DNA from: Nocardioides dokdonensis FR1436
GTDB taxonomy: Bacteria > Actinomycetota > Actinomycetes > Propionibacteriales > Nocardioidaceae
Assembly (NCBI RefSeq): GCF_001653335.1
Contig: NZ_CP015079.1
Span: forward strand, 124,001-188,000
Length of the DNA stretch: 64,000 nt
Direction of reading: 5' to 3'
The position numbers and the translations under genes are program-made. This document shows positions 23,942 to 33,055 of this stretch, one piece after another; position 1 is the first letter of the stretch; every line of letters starts with the position of its first letter. The notes beneath the pieces are model-generated. The model was not told the DNA's origin. It saw nothing but the letters and a program-made list of their open reading frames with translations, and ran no database searches.

Positions 23942-25539
23942 ACCGGCTCCTCGGCGTCGTCGGGGATGAGGGTGATCGGGCTGCGGCGCAGCGGCTCGCC
24001 GACCCGCCGCGGCAGCGTGAGCCGGAACTGCGCCCCCTCGCCGGGCCGCCCCCACGCCTGCAGCCAGCCGCCGTGCAGGTGGGTGTCCTCCAGGGCGATG
24101 GCCAGCCCCAGGCCGGTGCCGCCGGAGGTGCGCGCCCGTGCCGGGTCGGCGCGCCAGAACCGGTTGAACACCATCGCCGACTCCCCCGGCGCCAGACCCA
24201 CCCCGTGGTCGCGCACCGCCACGGCGGCCGAGTGCTGGTCGCCGGCCACGTGCACGACGACCTCGGCTCGCCCGCCCGGCACCTCGGGTGCGGCGTGGTC
24301 GATGGCGTTGGTGACGAGGTTGCGCAGGATCCGCTCCACGCGGCGCACGTCGGCCTCCGCCAGGCAGGGGCGGTCCTGCGGCGCCCGCACCAGCAGGTGC
24401 ACACCACGCTGGGACGCGAGCGGCATCGTGCTGTCGACGATGCGGTGGGCCACGTCGCTGAGGTTGACGTCGTCGAGGTCCAGGACCGCGGCTCCGGCGT
24501 CGAAGCGGCTGATCTCGAGCAGGTCGACCAGCAGGGTCTCGAACCGGTCGAGCTCGACCTGGAGCAGCTCGGCGGCACGGGCCGAGACGGGGTCGAAGTC
24601 CTCCCGGGCGTCGTGCAGGACGTCGCCCGCCATGCGCACCGTCGTCAGCGGGGTGCGCAGCTCGTGGGACACGTCGGAGACGAACCGGCGCTGGACCCGG
24701 CTCAGCTCCTCGAGCTGGCGGATCTGGCGCTGCAGGTTCGTGGCCATCTGGTTGAAGGACGTGGCCAGGCGCGCCAGGTCGTCCTCGCCCTTGACGACGA
24801 GCCGTTCACGCAACCGGCCGGCCGCCAGCCGCTCGGCGACCTCACGGGCCAACCGGACCGGCGTCACGACCTGGCGGGTCACCAGCCAGGCCACCCCGGC
24901 GACCAGCACCAGCAGCAGCGACCCGGCGGTCAGGAGGGCCCGGCTGACCAGGTCCAGGGTGCGCTCCTCGCCGGAGAGCGGGAAGAGCAGGTACAGCGTG
25001 TAGGTGCGCCCGTCGGCCGGCAGGGTGACCTGGGACCCGACCACGACGCCCGGCTCGGCGACCCGGGCGCCGTCGGGGCCCTCGCGGCGGATGCGGGTGT
25101 AGGTCCAGGCCGGTTCCGCGACCTCGGAGAAGTGCTCGACGAGGGAGTCGGGCACCGAGGTCCGGTCCAGGCCCGGGGTGTAGGTGGCCCCGCCCTCGCG
25201 GAGGACACCGGAGCCGCTCGGCCCGGCCAGCACGACCGCGAAGTCGCGGCCGGCGCCGCGGGCGATGATCGGCTCCACGAGCGCACGCTGCTGCTGCGCG
25301 GCGTCCACGTCGTTGAACGGGGTCGACTGCAGCCGGGTGCGGGCGTCCTCGGTCTCGTTGACCGCCTCGGCGACGACCGTGTCGACGCGCTGGTCGAGGA
25401 GTCCGTCGCGGGTCTGCTGCAGCAGCAGCCAGCCGACCACGCCCACGACCGTGGCCGAGAGCAGCAGCGTGCTGATCACCACGCGCGCCTGGATGGAGCG
25501 ACGCCAGAACGTCAACGCCCTGCGCGCCCCCGTCGCCAC
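23938..25539 (-). CDS. mtrB: sensor histidine kinase MtrB
   Basis: 533 aa from GTG at 25539, with GAGG 5 nt upstream and 11 bp after the mtrA stop. One helix near residues 20-40 and one near 200-222 flank an extracellular sensor region; a HAMP domain follows, then HisKA with FVSDVSHELRTPL (His292) and an HATPase domain (N box NLVTNAIDHA, GTGLGLAIALEDTHLHGG). It phosphorylates MtrA and is tied to septum and cell wall control in actinobacteria. Slightly shorter than the mycobacterial protein. Confidence 0.95.
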   Translation of the reverse strand: MATGARRALTFWRRSIQARVVISTLLLSATVVGVVGWLLLQQTRDGLLDQRVDTVVAEAVNETEDARTRLQSTPFNDVDAAQQQRALVEPIIARGAGRDFAVVLAGPSGSGVLREGGATYTPGLDRTSVPDSLVEHFSEVAEPAWTYTRIRREGPDGARVAEPGVVVGSQVTLPADGRTYTLYLLFPLSGEERTLDLVSRALLTAGSLLLVLVAGVAWLVTRQVVTPVRLAREVAERLAAGRLRERLVVKGEDDLARLATSFNQMATNLQRQIRQLEELSRVQRRFVSDVSHELRTPLTTVRMAGDVLHDAREDFDPVSARAAELLQVELDRFETLLVDLLEISRFDAGAAVLDLDDVNLSDVAHRIVDSTMPLASQRGVHLLVRAPQDRPCLAEADVRRVERILRNLVTNAIDHAAPEVPGGRAEVVVHVAGDQHSAAVAVRDHGVGLAPGESAMVFNRFWRADPARARTSGGTGLGLAIALEDTHLHGGWLQAWGRPGEGAQFRLTLPRRVGEPLRRSPITLIPDDAEEPV

Positions 25540-25550
25540 CGTGACCTCGC

Positions 25551-26267
25551 TCAGGCGTTCCCGGCCTTGTAGCCGACGCCTCGCACGGTCACCACGACCT
25601 CGGGGTTCTCGGGGTCGTGCTCGACCTTGGAGCGCAGCCGCTGCACGTGCACGTTGACCAGACGTGTGTCGGCGGCGTGCCGGTAGCCCCACACCTGCTC
25701 GAGCAGCACCTCGCGGGTGAAGACCTGCCAGGGCTTGCGGGCCAGGCACACCAGCAGGTCGAACTCCAGCGGGGTCAGGCTGATCGAGTCCGCGCCGCGG
25801 GAGACCTGGTGACCGGCCACGTCGATGCTGAGGTCGCCGATGGTCAGGCTCTCCGCCTGCGACGTCGAGTCGTTGCGTCGCACCCGGGCCCGGATGCGGG
25901 CCACGAGCTCCTTGGGCTTGAACGGCTTGACGACGTAGTCGTCGGCGCCGGACTCGAGGCCCACGACGACGTCGACGGTGTCGCCCTTGGCGGTGAGCAT
26001 CACGATCGGCACGCCCGACTCGGCGCGGATCTCCTTGCACACGTCGATGCCGTCCTTGCCGGGCAGCATCAGGTCGAGCAGCACGACGTCGGGCCGGTAG
26101 TCGCGGAAGGCCGCGATGGCCAGGTCACCGCGGGTGACCATCCGGCTGTCGAAGCCCTCCTGGCGCAGCACGATGGTGAGCATCTCGGCGAGGGAGGCGT
26201 CGTCGTCGACGACGAGCACGCGCCCCTTGGTGGCGTACTCGCTCTGACTGGCTGCTGCCTCGCTCAT
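25551..26267 (-). CDS. mtrA: response regulator MtrA
   Basis: 238 aa from ATG at 26267 with AGGA 8 nt upstream; another in-frame ATG is three codons earlier. OmpR family: receiver with acidic residues DDD at 21-23 and phosphoacceptor Asp65 in LLDLMLPGKDG, then a winged helix ending RLRSKVEHDPENPEVVVTVRGVGYK. MtrA controls peptidoglycan hydrolases, replication and division genes in relatives. In M. tuberculosis a tmk gene lies between mtrA and the ahcY homologue; here there is only a terminator. Confidence 0.97.
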   Translation of the reverse strand: MSEAAASQSEYATKGRVLVVDDDASLAEMLTIVLRQEGFDSRMVTRGDLAIAAFRDYRPDVVLLDLMLPGKDGIDVCKEIRAESGVPIVMLTAKGDTVDVVVGLESGADDYVVKPFKPKELVARIRARVRRNDSTSQAESLTIGDLSIDVAGHQVSRGADSISLTPLEFDLLVCLARKPWQVFTREVLLEQVWGYRHAADTRLVNVHVQRLRSKVEHDPENPEVVVTVRGVGYKAGNA

Positions 26268-26282
26268 GTGTCCCATCCTGCA

Positions 26283-26325
26283 CCCTGGTGCCACGACCGC
26301 CCGACAGGCGGTCGTGGCACCAGGG
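26283..26325 (-). terminator. terminator between ahcY and mtrA
   Basis: A perfect 19-bp inverted repeat beginning CCCTGGTGCCACGACC with a 5-nt loop (CGACA). It lies 27 bp past the ahcY stop and 15 bp before the mtrA start, so the mtrA promoter must sit within or very close to it. Confidence 0.9.
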
Positions 26326-26352
26326 ACCGTGGCGCGGTCGGTGTCGTGGTGC

Positions 26353-27798
26353 TCAGTACCGGTACTGGTCGGACTTGTACGGTCCGGCCACGTCGACGCC
26401 GAGGTAGGCGGCCTGGTCGCCGGACAGCTCGGTCAGCTTCACGCCGAGCGCGCCGAGGTGCAGGCGGGCGACCTCCTCGTCGAGGTGCTTGGGCAGCACG
26501 TAGACCCCGACGGGGTACTCCTCGGGCTTGGTGAAGATCTCGATCTGCGCGAGCACCTGGTTGGTGAAGGAGTTCGACATCACGAACGACGGGTGGCCCG
26601 TGGCGTTGCCGAGGTTCATCAGGCGGCCCTCGGACAGCACGATGATCGAGGACTCCTCGCGCCCCTCGGCGGCCGGGAAGGTCCACACGTCGACCTGCGG
26701 CTTGACGTTCTTGCGGTGCACGCCGGGGAACGTCTCGAGGCCGGCCATGTCGATCTCGTTGTCGAAGTGACCGATGTTGCCCAGGATCGCGTTGTGCTTC
26801 ATCCGGCGCATCTGGTCGACGGAGACGACGTCCTTGTTGCCGGTGGCGGTGATGATGATGTCGGCGACGTCGAGGACGTCGTCGAGCGTCGTCACCTGGT
26901 AGCCGTCCATGGCGGCCTGCAGCGCGCAGATCGGGTCGATCTCGGTGATGATGACCCGGGCACCCTGGCCGCGCAGGGAGTCCGCGCTGCCCTTGCCCAC
27001 GTCGCCGTAGCCGCAGACGACCGCGACCTTGCCGCCGATCAGGACGTCGGTGGCGCGGTTGATGCCGTCGATGAGGCTGTGGCGGCAGCCGTACTTGTTG
27101 TCGAACTTCGACTTGGTCACCGAGTCGTTGACGTTGATCGCCGGGAAGAGCAACGAGCCCTCGCGCATCATGTCGTAGAGACGCAGCACACCGGTGGTGG
27201 TCTCCTCGGTCACGCCGCGGATCTCGTTGCCGATCTTGGTGAACCGGTCGCTGCTGGCGGCCAGCGAGGCCTGCAGGACCTCGAAGACGACGCGCTGCTC
27301 GGTGCTCTTGGCCGTGGCCGGGTCGGGCGCCTGGCCCGACTTCTCCGCCTCGGTGCCCAGGTGCACCAGCATGGTGGCGTCGCCACCGTCGTCGAGGATC
27401 ATGTTGGCGAACGTGTCGGCGGGCCAGTCGAGGATCTGCTGGGTGCACCACCAGTACTCCTCGAGGCTCTCGCCCTTCCAGGCGAAGACCGGGACGCCCT
27501 GGGGGTCCTCGGGGGTGCCCTCGGGACCGACGACGATCGCTGCGGCCGCGTGGTCCTGGGTGGAGAAGATGTTGCACGAGGCCCAGCGGACCTCGGCGCC
27601 CAGGGCGACGAGGGTCTCGATGAGCACCGCCGTCTGGATCGTCATGTGCAGCGACCCGGCGATGCGGGCGCCGGCGAGCGGCTTGTCGGCGCCGTAGCGC
27701 TCACGCATCGCCATCAGGCCGGGCATCTCGTGCTCGGCCAGCGTGATCTCGGTGCGGCCGTAGTCGGCCAGGGTCAGGTCGGCAACCTTGAAGTCCAT
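26353..27798 (-). CDS. ahcY: adenosylhomocysteinase
   Basis: 481 aa, the usual length for bacterial enzymes with the mycobacterial-type insertion. Signatures include [15 protein letters not shown] near residue 22, [14 protein letters not shown], the substrate region [14 protein letters not shown], and the NAD-binding [18 protein letters not shown]. It hydrolyses S-adenosylhomocysteine to adenosine and homocysteine in the methyl cycle. A GAGGAGA site precedes the ATG. Most likely monocistronic, ended by a strong hairpin. Confidence 0.97.
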   Translation of the reverse strand: MDFKVADLTLADYGRTEITLAEHEMPGLMAMRERYGADKPLAGARIAGSLHMTIQTAVLIETLVALGAEVRWASCNIFSTQDHAAAAIVVGPEGTPEDPQGVPVFAWKGESLEEYWWCTQQILDWPADTFANMILDDGGDATMLVHLGTEAEKSGQAPDPATAKSTEQRVVFEVLQASLAASSDRFTKIGNEIRGVTEETTTGVLRLYDMMREGSLLFPAINVNDSVTKSKFDNKYGCRHSLIDGINRATDVLIGGKVAVVCGYGDVGKGSADSLRGQGARVIITEIDPICALQAAMDGYQVTTLDDVLDVADIIITATGNKDVVSVDQMRRMKHNAILGNIGHFDNEIDMAGLETFPGVHRKNVKPQVDVWTFPAAEGREESSIIVLSEGRLMNLGNATGHPSFVMSNSFTNQVLAQIEIFTKPEEYPVGVYVLPKHLDEEVARLHLGALGVKLTELSGDQAAYLGVDVAGPYKSDQYRY

Positions 27799-27903
27799 CG
27801 TCAGTCTCCTCAGACAGGTGGTGCAACGTCTGCGTCGCGCATCTGCGCATCGTCGGGATCTCCCACGCGGACGGATTCCAGCGTAGGTCGCTCCTGCGAG
27901 GAT

Positions 27904-28842
27904 TCAGGAATTCGCGGAGGCGGACCGCCGCGGGCGCAGGTGGGCGAGGGCGACGACCACGGCTCCCACCAGCAGGCCCAGCAGCGCCGAGGCGGTGGTG
28001 TTGACCAGCCAGGCGGCGACCGCGCCGCCGGCGCCCGTCACGTCCTCCTCGAGGTGGTGCACGAGGTCGTAGAGCGCGTGCCAGCCCAGCTCGTCGACGC
28101 CGACGAGCAGGATGTGCCCGCCCACCCACAGCATCGCCGCCGTGCCGATGACGCTGATGACGCTCAGCAGCCGCGGCATCGCGGCCACCATGGCGTGCCC
28201 GATCCGCTGGGCGGCGGTGGAGGTGCGCTGAGCGAGGCTCAGCCCGATGTCGTCGACCTTCACGATCAGGGCCACGACGCCGTACACGAGCACCGTGATG
28301 CCGACCCCGACGACGGCCAGGATGATCGCCCGCGACAGGAACGGCTCGTCGGCGACCTCGTTGAGGCTGATCACCATGATCTCGGCCGAGAGGATCAGGT
28401 CGGTGCGGATCGCCCCGCTCACCATCTTCTTCTCGGTCTCGACCGGGTCGCCGCCCGCCTGCGCGTCGGGCGGCTCGCTGTGGTGGCCGCTGAGCTTCTC
28501 CCAGATCTTCTCCGCACCCTCGTAGCAGAGGTAGGTCCCGCCCAGCATCAGGATCGGGGTGAGCAGCCACGGCAGGAACTGCGAGAGCAGCAGTGCTGCC
28601 GGCAGGATGATGAGCAGCTTGTTGCGCAGCGAGCCGATCGCGATCTTGCGGATCATCGGCAGCTCGCGCTGGGCGGCGACGCCCTGGACGTACTGCGGGG
28701 TGACGGCGGTGTCGTCGACGACGACCCCCGCGGCCTTCATGCTCGCCCGGCCGGCCGCGGCACCCACGTCGTCGACCGAGGCCGCTGCCAGCCTGGCCAG
28801 GGCCGCCACGTCGTCGAGCAGCGCGAAGAGGCCGCCACTCAT
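27904..28842 (-). CDS. DUF808 membrane protein
   Basis: 312 aa. The family signature is clear at the start (MSGGLFALLDDVAALARLAA) and in ASMKAAGVVVDDTAVTPQYV, with several hydrophobic segments (LLIILPAALLLSQFLPWLL, AIILAVVGVGITVLVYGVVAL, and a C-terminal helix). E. coli YedI belongs to the same family; the function is unknown. The 105-bp gap before ahcY holds a possible TACGCT -10 for ahcY. Confidence 0.9.
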   Translation of the reverse strand: MSGGLFALLDDVAALARLAAASVDDVGAAAGRASMKAAGVVVDDTAVTPQYVQGVAAQRELPMIRKIAIGSLRNKLLIILPAALLLSQFLPWLLTPILMLGGTYLCYEGAEKIWEKLSGHHSEPPDAQAGGDPVETEKKMVSGAIRTDLILSAEIMVISLNEVADEPFLSRAIILAVVGVGITVLVYGVVALIVKVDDIGLSLAQRTSTAAQRIGHAMVAAMPRLLSVISVIGTAAMLWVGGHILLVGVDELGWHALYDLVHHLEEDVTGAGGAVAAWLVNTTASALLGLLVGAVVVALAHLRPRRSASANS

Positions 28843-28905
28843 CGCGGGCCCCCCGGGAGGAGGAGCGAGGACGCGGTCATCGGGGTCGTCGGCACGGCGC
28901 GAAGC

Positions 28906-30018
28906 CTACCCACGCGCCGCCGGCGCAGCCACGGGTGCGGCCTGGTCGGTGTCCTGGGCCGCGACGAGGTGCTCGACCTGCTGCGCGTGCTCGTCGACGC
29001 GCTGGGAGGCGACGGCGACCTCGGCCGCGTCGCCGACCCTGCGGCCGGCGAACCCCAGGGGGTCGACGACGTGGGTGAGCACCCGCGCCACCGGCGGGCT
29101 GGCCAGCAGCAGCGCCAGCCCGACCGCGAGCAGGCTGGTGACCACGAACCCGGCGACGGGGTGGGCATCGGTGACGTCACCCCAGCCGGCGTACCCGGCG
29201 CCCTTGATGGCGAAGCCGTGGAAGAGGTAGACGACCAGCGTGGCGCCTCCCATCCGGGCGAACCAGCCCTGGACCCGGGGCACCAGGGCGAGGAAGGCCA
29301 TGGCGCCGAGGGTGCCGAGGACCAGCAGGCTCGCGCGGGTCAGGAACGCCCGCGAGTCGCTGACGTCGAGCTCGTCGTAGCGCGCCCGGTAGTACAGCCA
29401 CTCGGTCGCCGCCCACTGGTCGGTCCGGGCGGTGACCCAGAAGATCGCGACGAGCACGAGCACCGAGACCACCCGGACCCAGGTGGCCCGCAGCAGCTCG
29501 AGACGCTCCGGCGTCGCCTTGAGCCCCAGCACGAAGAAGGGCAGCAGGCCCAGCACCCGGGCGACGTCGAGGGTGTCGCCGGCGTAGAGGCCCGCGACGA
29601 GGCTGATCGCGACCGCCAGCGCCAGGCCGCCCCACAGGTCGCGGAAGACCGGGGTCAGCAGCCGCCAGAAGAAGAGGGCCGACAGGAACCACATCGGCCA
29701 GTGCGGGTCGCGCCACAGGTCCTCCAGTTGCTCGCCCCCGACCTGGATCCGGAACATCGCGATCCCGGCCTCGAAGAGCACGTAGGGCACCGCGACGGTA
29801 CGCACCAGGTTCCACAGCCGGGCCCGGCTGTAGCTGAACGAGCGGGAGAGGTAGCCGGTGACCAGCACGAAGGCCGGCACGTGCCAGGCGTACAGGAAGT
29901 CGTAGGCGTGCTCGACCCGCGCGGTGTCGGGCAGCAGCACCCACGAGTGGCCCAGCACCACGAGCGTCACCAGCGCCATCTTGGCGTTGTCGAACCACGG
30001 GTCTCTTGGGGAGGCCAT
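28906..30018 (-). CDS. acyltransferase family 3 membrane protein
   Basis: 370 aa with about ten hydrophobic helices. The opening DPWFDNAKMALVTLVVLGHSW, with the conserved histidine in the first helix, and the later LYAWHVPAFVLVTGYLSRSF are typical of acyltransferase family 3 enzymes that O-acetylate extracellular polysaccharides, similar to the fucose 4-O-acetylase group. The C-terminal 50 residues are a cytoplasmic tail rich in Ala and Gln (RVDEHAQQVEHLVAAQDTDQ). Target glycan unknown; proximity to manB is suggestive only. Confidence 0.85.
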   Translation of the reverse strand: MASPRDPWFDNAKMALVTLVVLGHSWVLLPDTARVEHAYDFLYAWHVPAFVLVTGYLSRSFSYSRARLWNLVRTVAVPYVLFEAGIAMFRIQVGGEQLEDLWRDPHWPMWFLSALFFWRLLTPVFRDLWGGLALAVAISLVAGLYAGDTLDVARVLGLLPFFVLGLKATPERLELLRATWVRVVSVLVLVAIFWVTARTDQWAATEWLYYRARYDELDVSDSRAFLTRASLLVLGTLGAMAFLALVPRVQGWFARMGGATLVVYLFHGFAIKGAGYAGWGDVTDAHPVAGFVVTSLLAVGLALLLASPPVARVLTHVVDPLGFAGRRVGDAAEVAVASQRVDEHAQQVEHLVAAQDTDQAAPVAAPAARG

Positions 30019-30055
30019 CCGGTGGTCCTACCCGCTGCGGGGGTGGGCCCAAACC

Positions 30056-31084
30056 TCAGTCGTCGACGAGGCCGAGGCTCAGGTACGCCGCCGCGTAGGT
30101 GCCGGAGAGCAGGAGCGAGGCGTAGCGGGCGACCTCGTCACCGTGCTCGGAGGTCAGGGTCTCGACGCGCACGCCCCGCTCGGCGGCGGTGGCCTCGAGC
30201 AGCTGGCGCTGCTCACGCACCCACGGGTCGTCCACACCGTCGTCGAGGACGACCAGCACCGGTCGTCTCTCTCCCCCGCCGTCGGAGAAGGGGTCGTCGA
30301 AGACGTCGCGGGGGCGGGCCGCCTCGAGCACGGGGAGCAGCTGGTCCACCTCGCCCGCGAGGGCGGTCCGGCCGCTGGAGCGGCGGATCGACTCCGCGAC
30401 CCGGCGGGCCGCACGGGCGGCCAGCACGCTGCCACCCCAGACGAGCGGGTTGGCGTCGGCGAGCGCGATCGCGAGGGTCTTGGCCGGGTTGACCGCGAGG
30501 TCGCGGCGCGGGGCGCAGGACAGGGCGACCGCATCGAGCGCGTCGGCCACCGTCCCCGGGGCGGCCCGCGGCCCCAGCCGCACCTGCTCGAGGTAGGAGA
30601 GCATCACGACCGCGGTGGCCAGCGGGTCCCGCGTGGTCGTCGGCAGGATCGTGCTCCAGCGCCCCTCGGCGTGCTGGGCGACCATCGAGCCCGGCGGGCA
30701 GGCCACCACGACCTGGCAGCCGCGGCGCACGGCCTCGGCCACCGCCGACGCGGTGCTGGTGTCGCCGCCGTCCGGGGCGAGGACTGCGACGAGGTCCAGG
30801 CTCCCGGCCCAGCCGGGCAGGGCGTGGCCCGGCCAGGCGACGAACGGCACCGGGCACCAGGGCTCGAGCACCGCTCGCAGCAACCTCGAGTCCGGACCGG
30901 CGGCGATCACGGCCCGCGGCCGGGGCAGGTCCTGGGCGCGGAGCACGGCCTCCTCCATCGCGGGCGCGGCGTCGCCGGCCTCGCGGCGCACCCGCGAGCC
31001 GGACTCGGCGAGCGTGCGCAGGCGGAGGTCGAAGCGCTCGAGCGCGACCTCGTCGTCGAGCCGGGACTCGTCGAACCAGGTCAC
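30056..31084 (-). CDS. SIS-type phosphosugar isomerase-like protein (Rv3256c-like)
   Basis: 342 aa from the GTG that overlaps the Trm112-like stop (GTGA). SIS-like features include a Rossmann-type DLVAVLAPDGGDTSTASAVAEAVRRG segment and NPAKTLAIALADANPLVWGG, as in bifunctional phosphoglucose/phosphomannose isomerase relatives. Together with the Trm112-like protein and ManB it forms the conserved actinobacterial trio next to manB; it may supply mannose-6-phosphate. Catalytic activity is unproven for this branch. Confidence 0.8.
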   Translation of the reverse strand: MTWFDESRLDDEVALERFDLRLRTLAESGSRVRREAGDAAPAMEEAVLRAQDLPRPRAVIAAGPDSRLLRAVLEPWCPVPFVAWPGHALPGWAGSLDLVAVLAPDGGDTSTASAVAEAVRRGCQVVVACPPGSMVAQHAEGRWSTILPTTTRDPLATAVVMLSYLEQVRLGPRAAPGTVADALDAVALSCAPRRDLAVNPAKTLAIALADANPLVWGGSVLAARAARRVAESIRRSSGRTALAGEVDQLLPVLEAARPRDVFDDPFSDGGGERRPVLVVLDDGVDDPWVREQRQLLEATAAERGVRVETLTSEHGDEVARYASLLLSGTYAAAYLSLGLVDD

Positions 31085-31263
31085 GGCCTGCGGGCCTCGT
31101 CGACCAGCAGCACCGGGATGCCGTCCCGCACCGGGTAGGCCAGTCCGCAACGGCCGCACACGAGCTCCGGGGCGGCGTCGGCGCCGGCCTCGGCCAGCTC
31201 GCCGTGGCAGTCGGGGCACACGATGATGTCGAGCAGGGCCGGGTCGAGGCCCAGGCCGCTCAT
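31081..31263 (-). CDS. Trm112-family zinc ribbon protein
   Basis: 60 aa. Two Cys pairs, CPDC and CGRC, form a zinc ribbon (LLDIIVCPDCHGELA ... ELVCGRCGLAYPVRDGIPVLL), the Trm112/YcaR pattern. In eukaryotes Trm112 activates methyltransferases; the bacterial role is unclear. Its ATG overlaps the manB stop and its stop overlaps the next start, so all three genes are coupled. Confidence 0.92.
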   Translation of the reverse strand: MSGLGLDPALLDIIVCPDCHGELAEAGADAAPELVCGRCGLAYPVRDGIPVLLVDEARRP

Positions 31264-32636
31264 CGGGTTCCCCGGATCATGCTGAGCACCTCGTCGCGCA
31301 CGGTCGTCATGGTCTGCTCGTCCTTCCCCTCGGCGTTGAGTCGCAGCAGCGGCTCGGTGTTGGAGCCGCGCACGTTGAAGGCCCAGTCTGCGTGCAGCAC
31401 GCTGAGCCCGTCGAGGCGGTCGGTGCGTACGCCCTCGCGATCGGCGTAGCGCGTCTCGATGTCGGCGATGACCGCCGCCTGGTCGGCGACCTCGGAGTTG
31501 ATCTCGCCGCTGAGCGGGTACCGCTCGTACTCCGCGAGCAGCTGCGAGAGCGGGACGTCGGTCTCGGCCAGCGCGGCCAGGGCGTGCAGCGCGGCGAGCA
31601 TGCCCGAGTCGGCGCGCCAGAAGTCGCGGAAGTAGAAGTGACCGCTGTGCTCCCCGCCGAAGACGGCGTCGGTCTCGGCCATGGTGGCCTTGATGTAGGA
31701 GTGGCCCACCCGGGTGCGCACCGGCGTGCCCCCGAGCTCCTCGACGATCTCCGGCACCGCCCGGCTGGTGATCAGGTTGTGGATGACCGCCGCACCGGGG
31801 TGCTTGGCCAGCTCCCTGGCCGCGATCAGCGCGGTGAGCGTGGACGGCGAGACGCCCCGGCCGCGCTCGTCGACCAGGAAGCAGCGGTCGGCGTCGCCGT
31901 CGAAGGCCAGCCCCACGTCGGCCTTCTCCGCCAGCACCCGCGCCTGCAGGTCGACCAGCGTCGAGGCGTCGATCGGGTTCGCGTCGTGGTTCGGGAAGGT
32001 CCCGTCGAGCTCGAAGTACATCGGCACGACCTCGGCGACCTCCTCGCCGAGCCGGCCGAAGACGGCCGGGGCGGTGTGGCCGGCCATCCCGTTGCCGGCG
32101 TCGACGACGACCGTGAGCCGTCGACCGACCACGGGGGCGAGGGTGAGCAGGTGCGCGGCGTAGGCCTCGAGGACGTCGTGGTTGCTCACGCTGCCGGTGC
32201 GGGCGCCGGTGCGGAAGTCTCCCGAGACGACGAGGTCGCGGATCTCGGCGAGCCCGCTGTCGGCCCCGACGGGCACGGCGTGGGCGCGGCACATCTTGAT
32301 GCCGTTGTACTGCGCGGGGTTGTGGCTGGCGGTGAACATCACGCCGGCGTGGCCGAGGTACCCGGAGGCGAAGTAGAGCTGGTCGGTCGAGGCCAGCCCG
32401 ATCATCACCACGTCGGCGCCCGCCTCGGTGGCCCCGTCGGCGAAGGCGCCGGCCAGGCCCGGCGAGCTCGGCCGCATGTCGTGGCCCACCACGACGGTCT
32501 CGACGCCCAGCACCTGGACGTAGGCCCGTCCCGTGGCGCGCGCCAGCGTCTCGTCGATCTGGTCGGGGGCGATCCCGCGCACGTCGTAGGCCTTGAAGAC
32601 CGCGTGGACGTTGTCGGCACTCAGGGTGTCGGCCAT
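31260..32636 (-). CDS. manB: phosphomannomutase/phosphoglucomutase
   Basis: 458 aa. The phosphoserine loop TASHNP has Ser104, the metal loop is FDGDADRCF, and the sugar-binding loop GEHSGHFYF follows. It converts mannose-6-phosphate to mannose-1-phosphate, feeding ManC at 41191-42273 for GDP-mannose. First gene of the manB/Trm112/SIS unit, with a leaderless -10 that overlaps the DUF3499 stop codon. Confidence 0.95.
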   Translation of the reverse strand: MADTLSADNVHAVFKAYDVRGIAPDQIDETLARATGRAYVQVLGVETVVVGHDMRPSSPGLAGAFADGATEAGADVVMIGLASTDQLYFASGYLGHAGVMFTASHNPAQYNGIKMCRAHAVPVGADSGLAEIRDLVVSGDFRTGARTGSVSNHDVLEAYAAHLLTLAPVVGRRLTVVVDAGNGMAGHTAPAVFGRLGEEVAEVVPMYFELDGTFPNHDANPIDASTLVDLQARVLAEKADVGLAFDGDADRCFLVDERGRGVSPSTLTALIAARELAKHPGAAVIHNLITSRAVPEIVEELGGTPVRTRVGHSYIKATMAETDAVFGGEHSGHFYFRDFWRADSGMLAALHALAALAETDVPLSQLLAEYERYPLSGEINSEVADQAAVIADIETRYADREGVRTDRLDGLSVLHADWAFNVRGSNTEPLLRLNAEGKDEQTMTTVRDEVLSMIRGTR

Positions 32637-32643
32637 GCCTCGA

Positions 32644-32649
32644 ACCCTA
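32644..32649 (-). promoter_or_regulatory. leaderless -10 element for manB
   Basis: TAGGGT on the minus strand ends 7 nt before the manB ATG; its first three bases are the TAG stop codon of the DUF3499 gene. Confidence 0.55.
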
Positions 32650-33006
32650 GTGGTCGGTGCTGAGCACCCGCAGATGGCCCCGTCGGGTCGTCTCGCGGCC
32701 GGTCTCCTCCTCCGGCAGCGAGCGCTGCACGGGAGCCGGTCGGCCGGCCTCGCGCACCGCGTCGGCCAGGGCCAGGAGGTCGTCGTTGGTGGGTCCGGGC
32801 GGCGCCGGCTGGGCCAGGCGCAGGACGTCCCACCCCCGTGGGGCCGACAGTCGTTCGCTGTGGGTCTCGCAGAGGTCGTAGGCGTGCGGTTCGGCGTAGG
32901 TGGCCAGGGGGCCGAGCACGGCCGTCTGGTCGGCGTAGACGTAGGTCAACGTCATCACCGCAGACCGGCCGCACGCGGTGCGGGAACAGCGGCGGACGGG
33001 ACTCAC
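32647..33006 (-). CDS. DUF3499 family protein
   Basis: 119 aa from GTG at 33006, chosen because a TACCGT hexamer ends 7 nt upstream; an ATG at 33030 would place the start before that hexamer. The N-terminal RRCSRTACGRSAVMTLTYVY and later YDLCETHSERL give a CxxxxC...CxxH zinc-binding pattern typical of DUF3499 (Rv3258c-like). The function is unknown. It is conserved beside manB and divergent from the metallopeptidase-fold gene. Confidence 0.88.
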   Translation of the reverse strand: MSPVRRCSRTACGRSAVMTLTYVYADQTAVLGPLATYAEPHAYDLCETHSERLSAPRGWDVLRLAQPAPPGPTNDDLLALADAVREAGRPAPVQRSLPEEETGRETTRRGHLRVLSTDH

Positions 33007-33013
33007 GCGGCAG

Positions 33014-33049
33014 ACGGTACCCCGCACCACCGGCCCCGGCGACTAGGCT
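33014..33049. promoter_or_regulatory. divergent leaderless -10 pair
   Basis: Minus strand TACCGT (33014-33019) ends 7 nt before the DUF3499 GTG; plus strand TAGGCT (33044-33049) ends 6 nt before the ATG at 33056. The two start codons are only 49 bp apart. Confidence 0.55.
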
Positions 33050-33055
33050 CGCGGC

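Noticed and set aside
27799..27903. SAH or SAM riboswitch upstream of ahcY
   Set aside because: I could not find the conserved core of either class in the 105-bp leader; only a possible -10 and a GAGGAGA site are visible.
26266..30492. 1408-codon open frame antisense to ahcY, DUF808 and the acyltransferase
   Set aside because: Three conserved genes occupy the opposite strand; the frame is an artefact of high GC.
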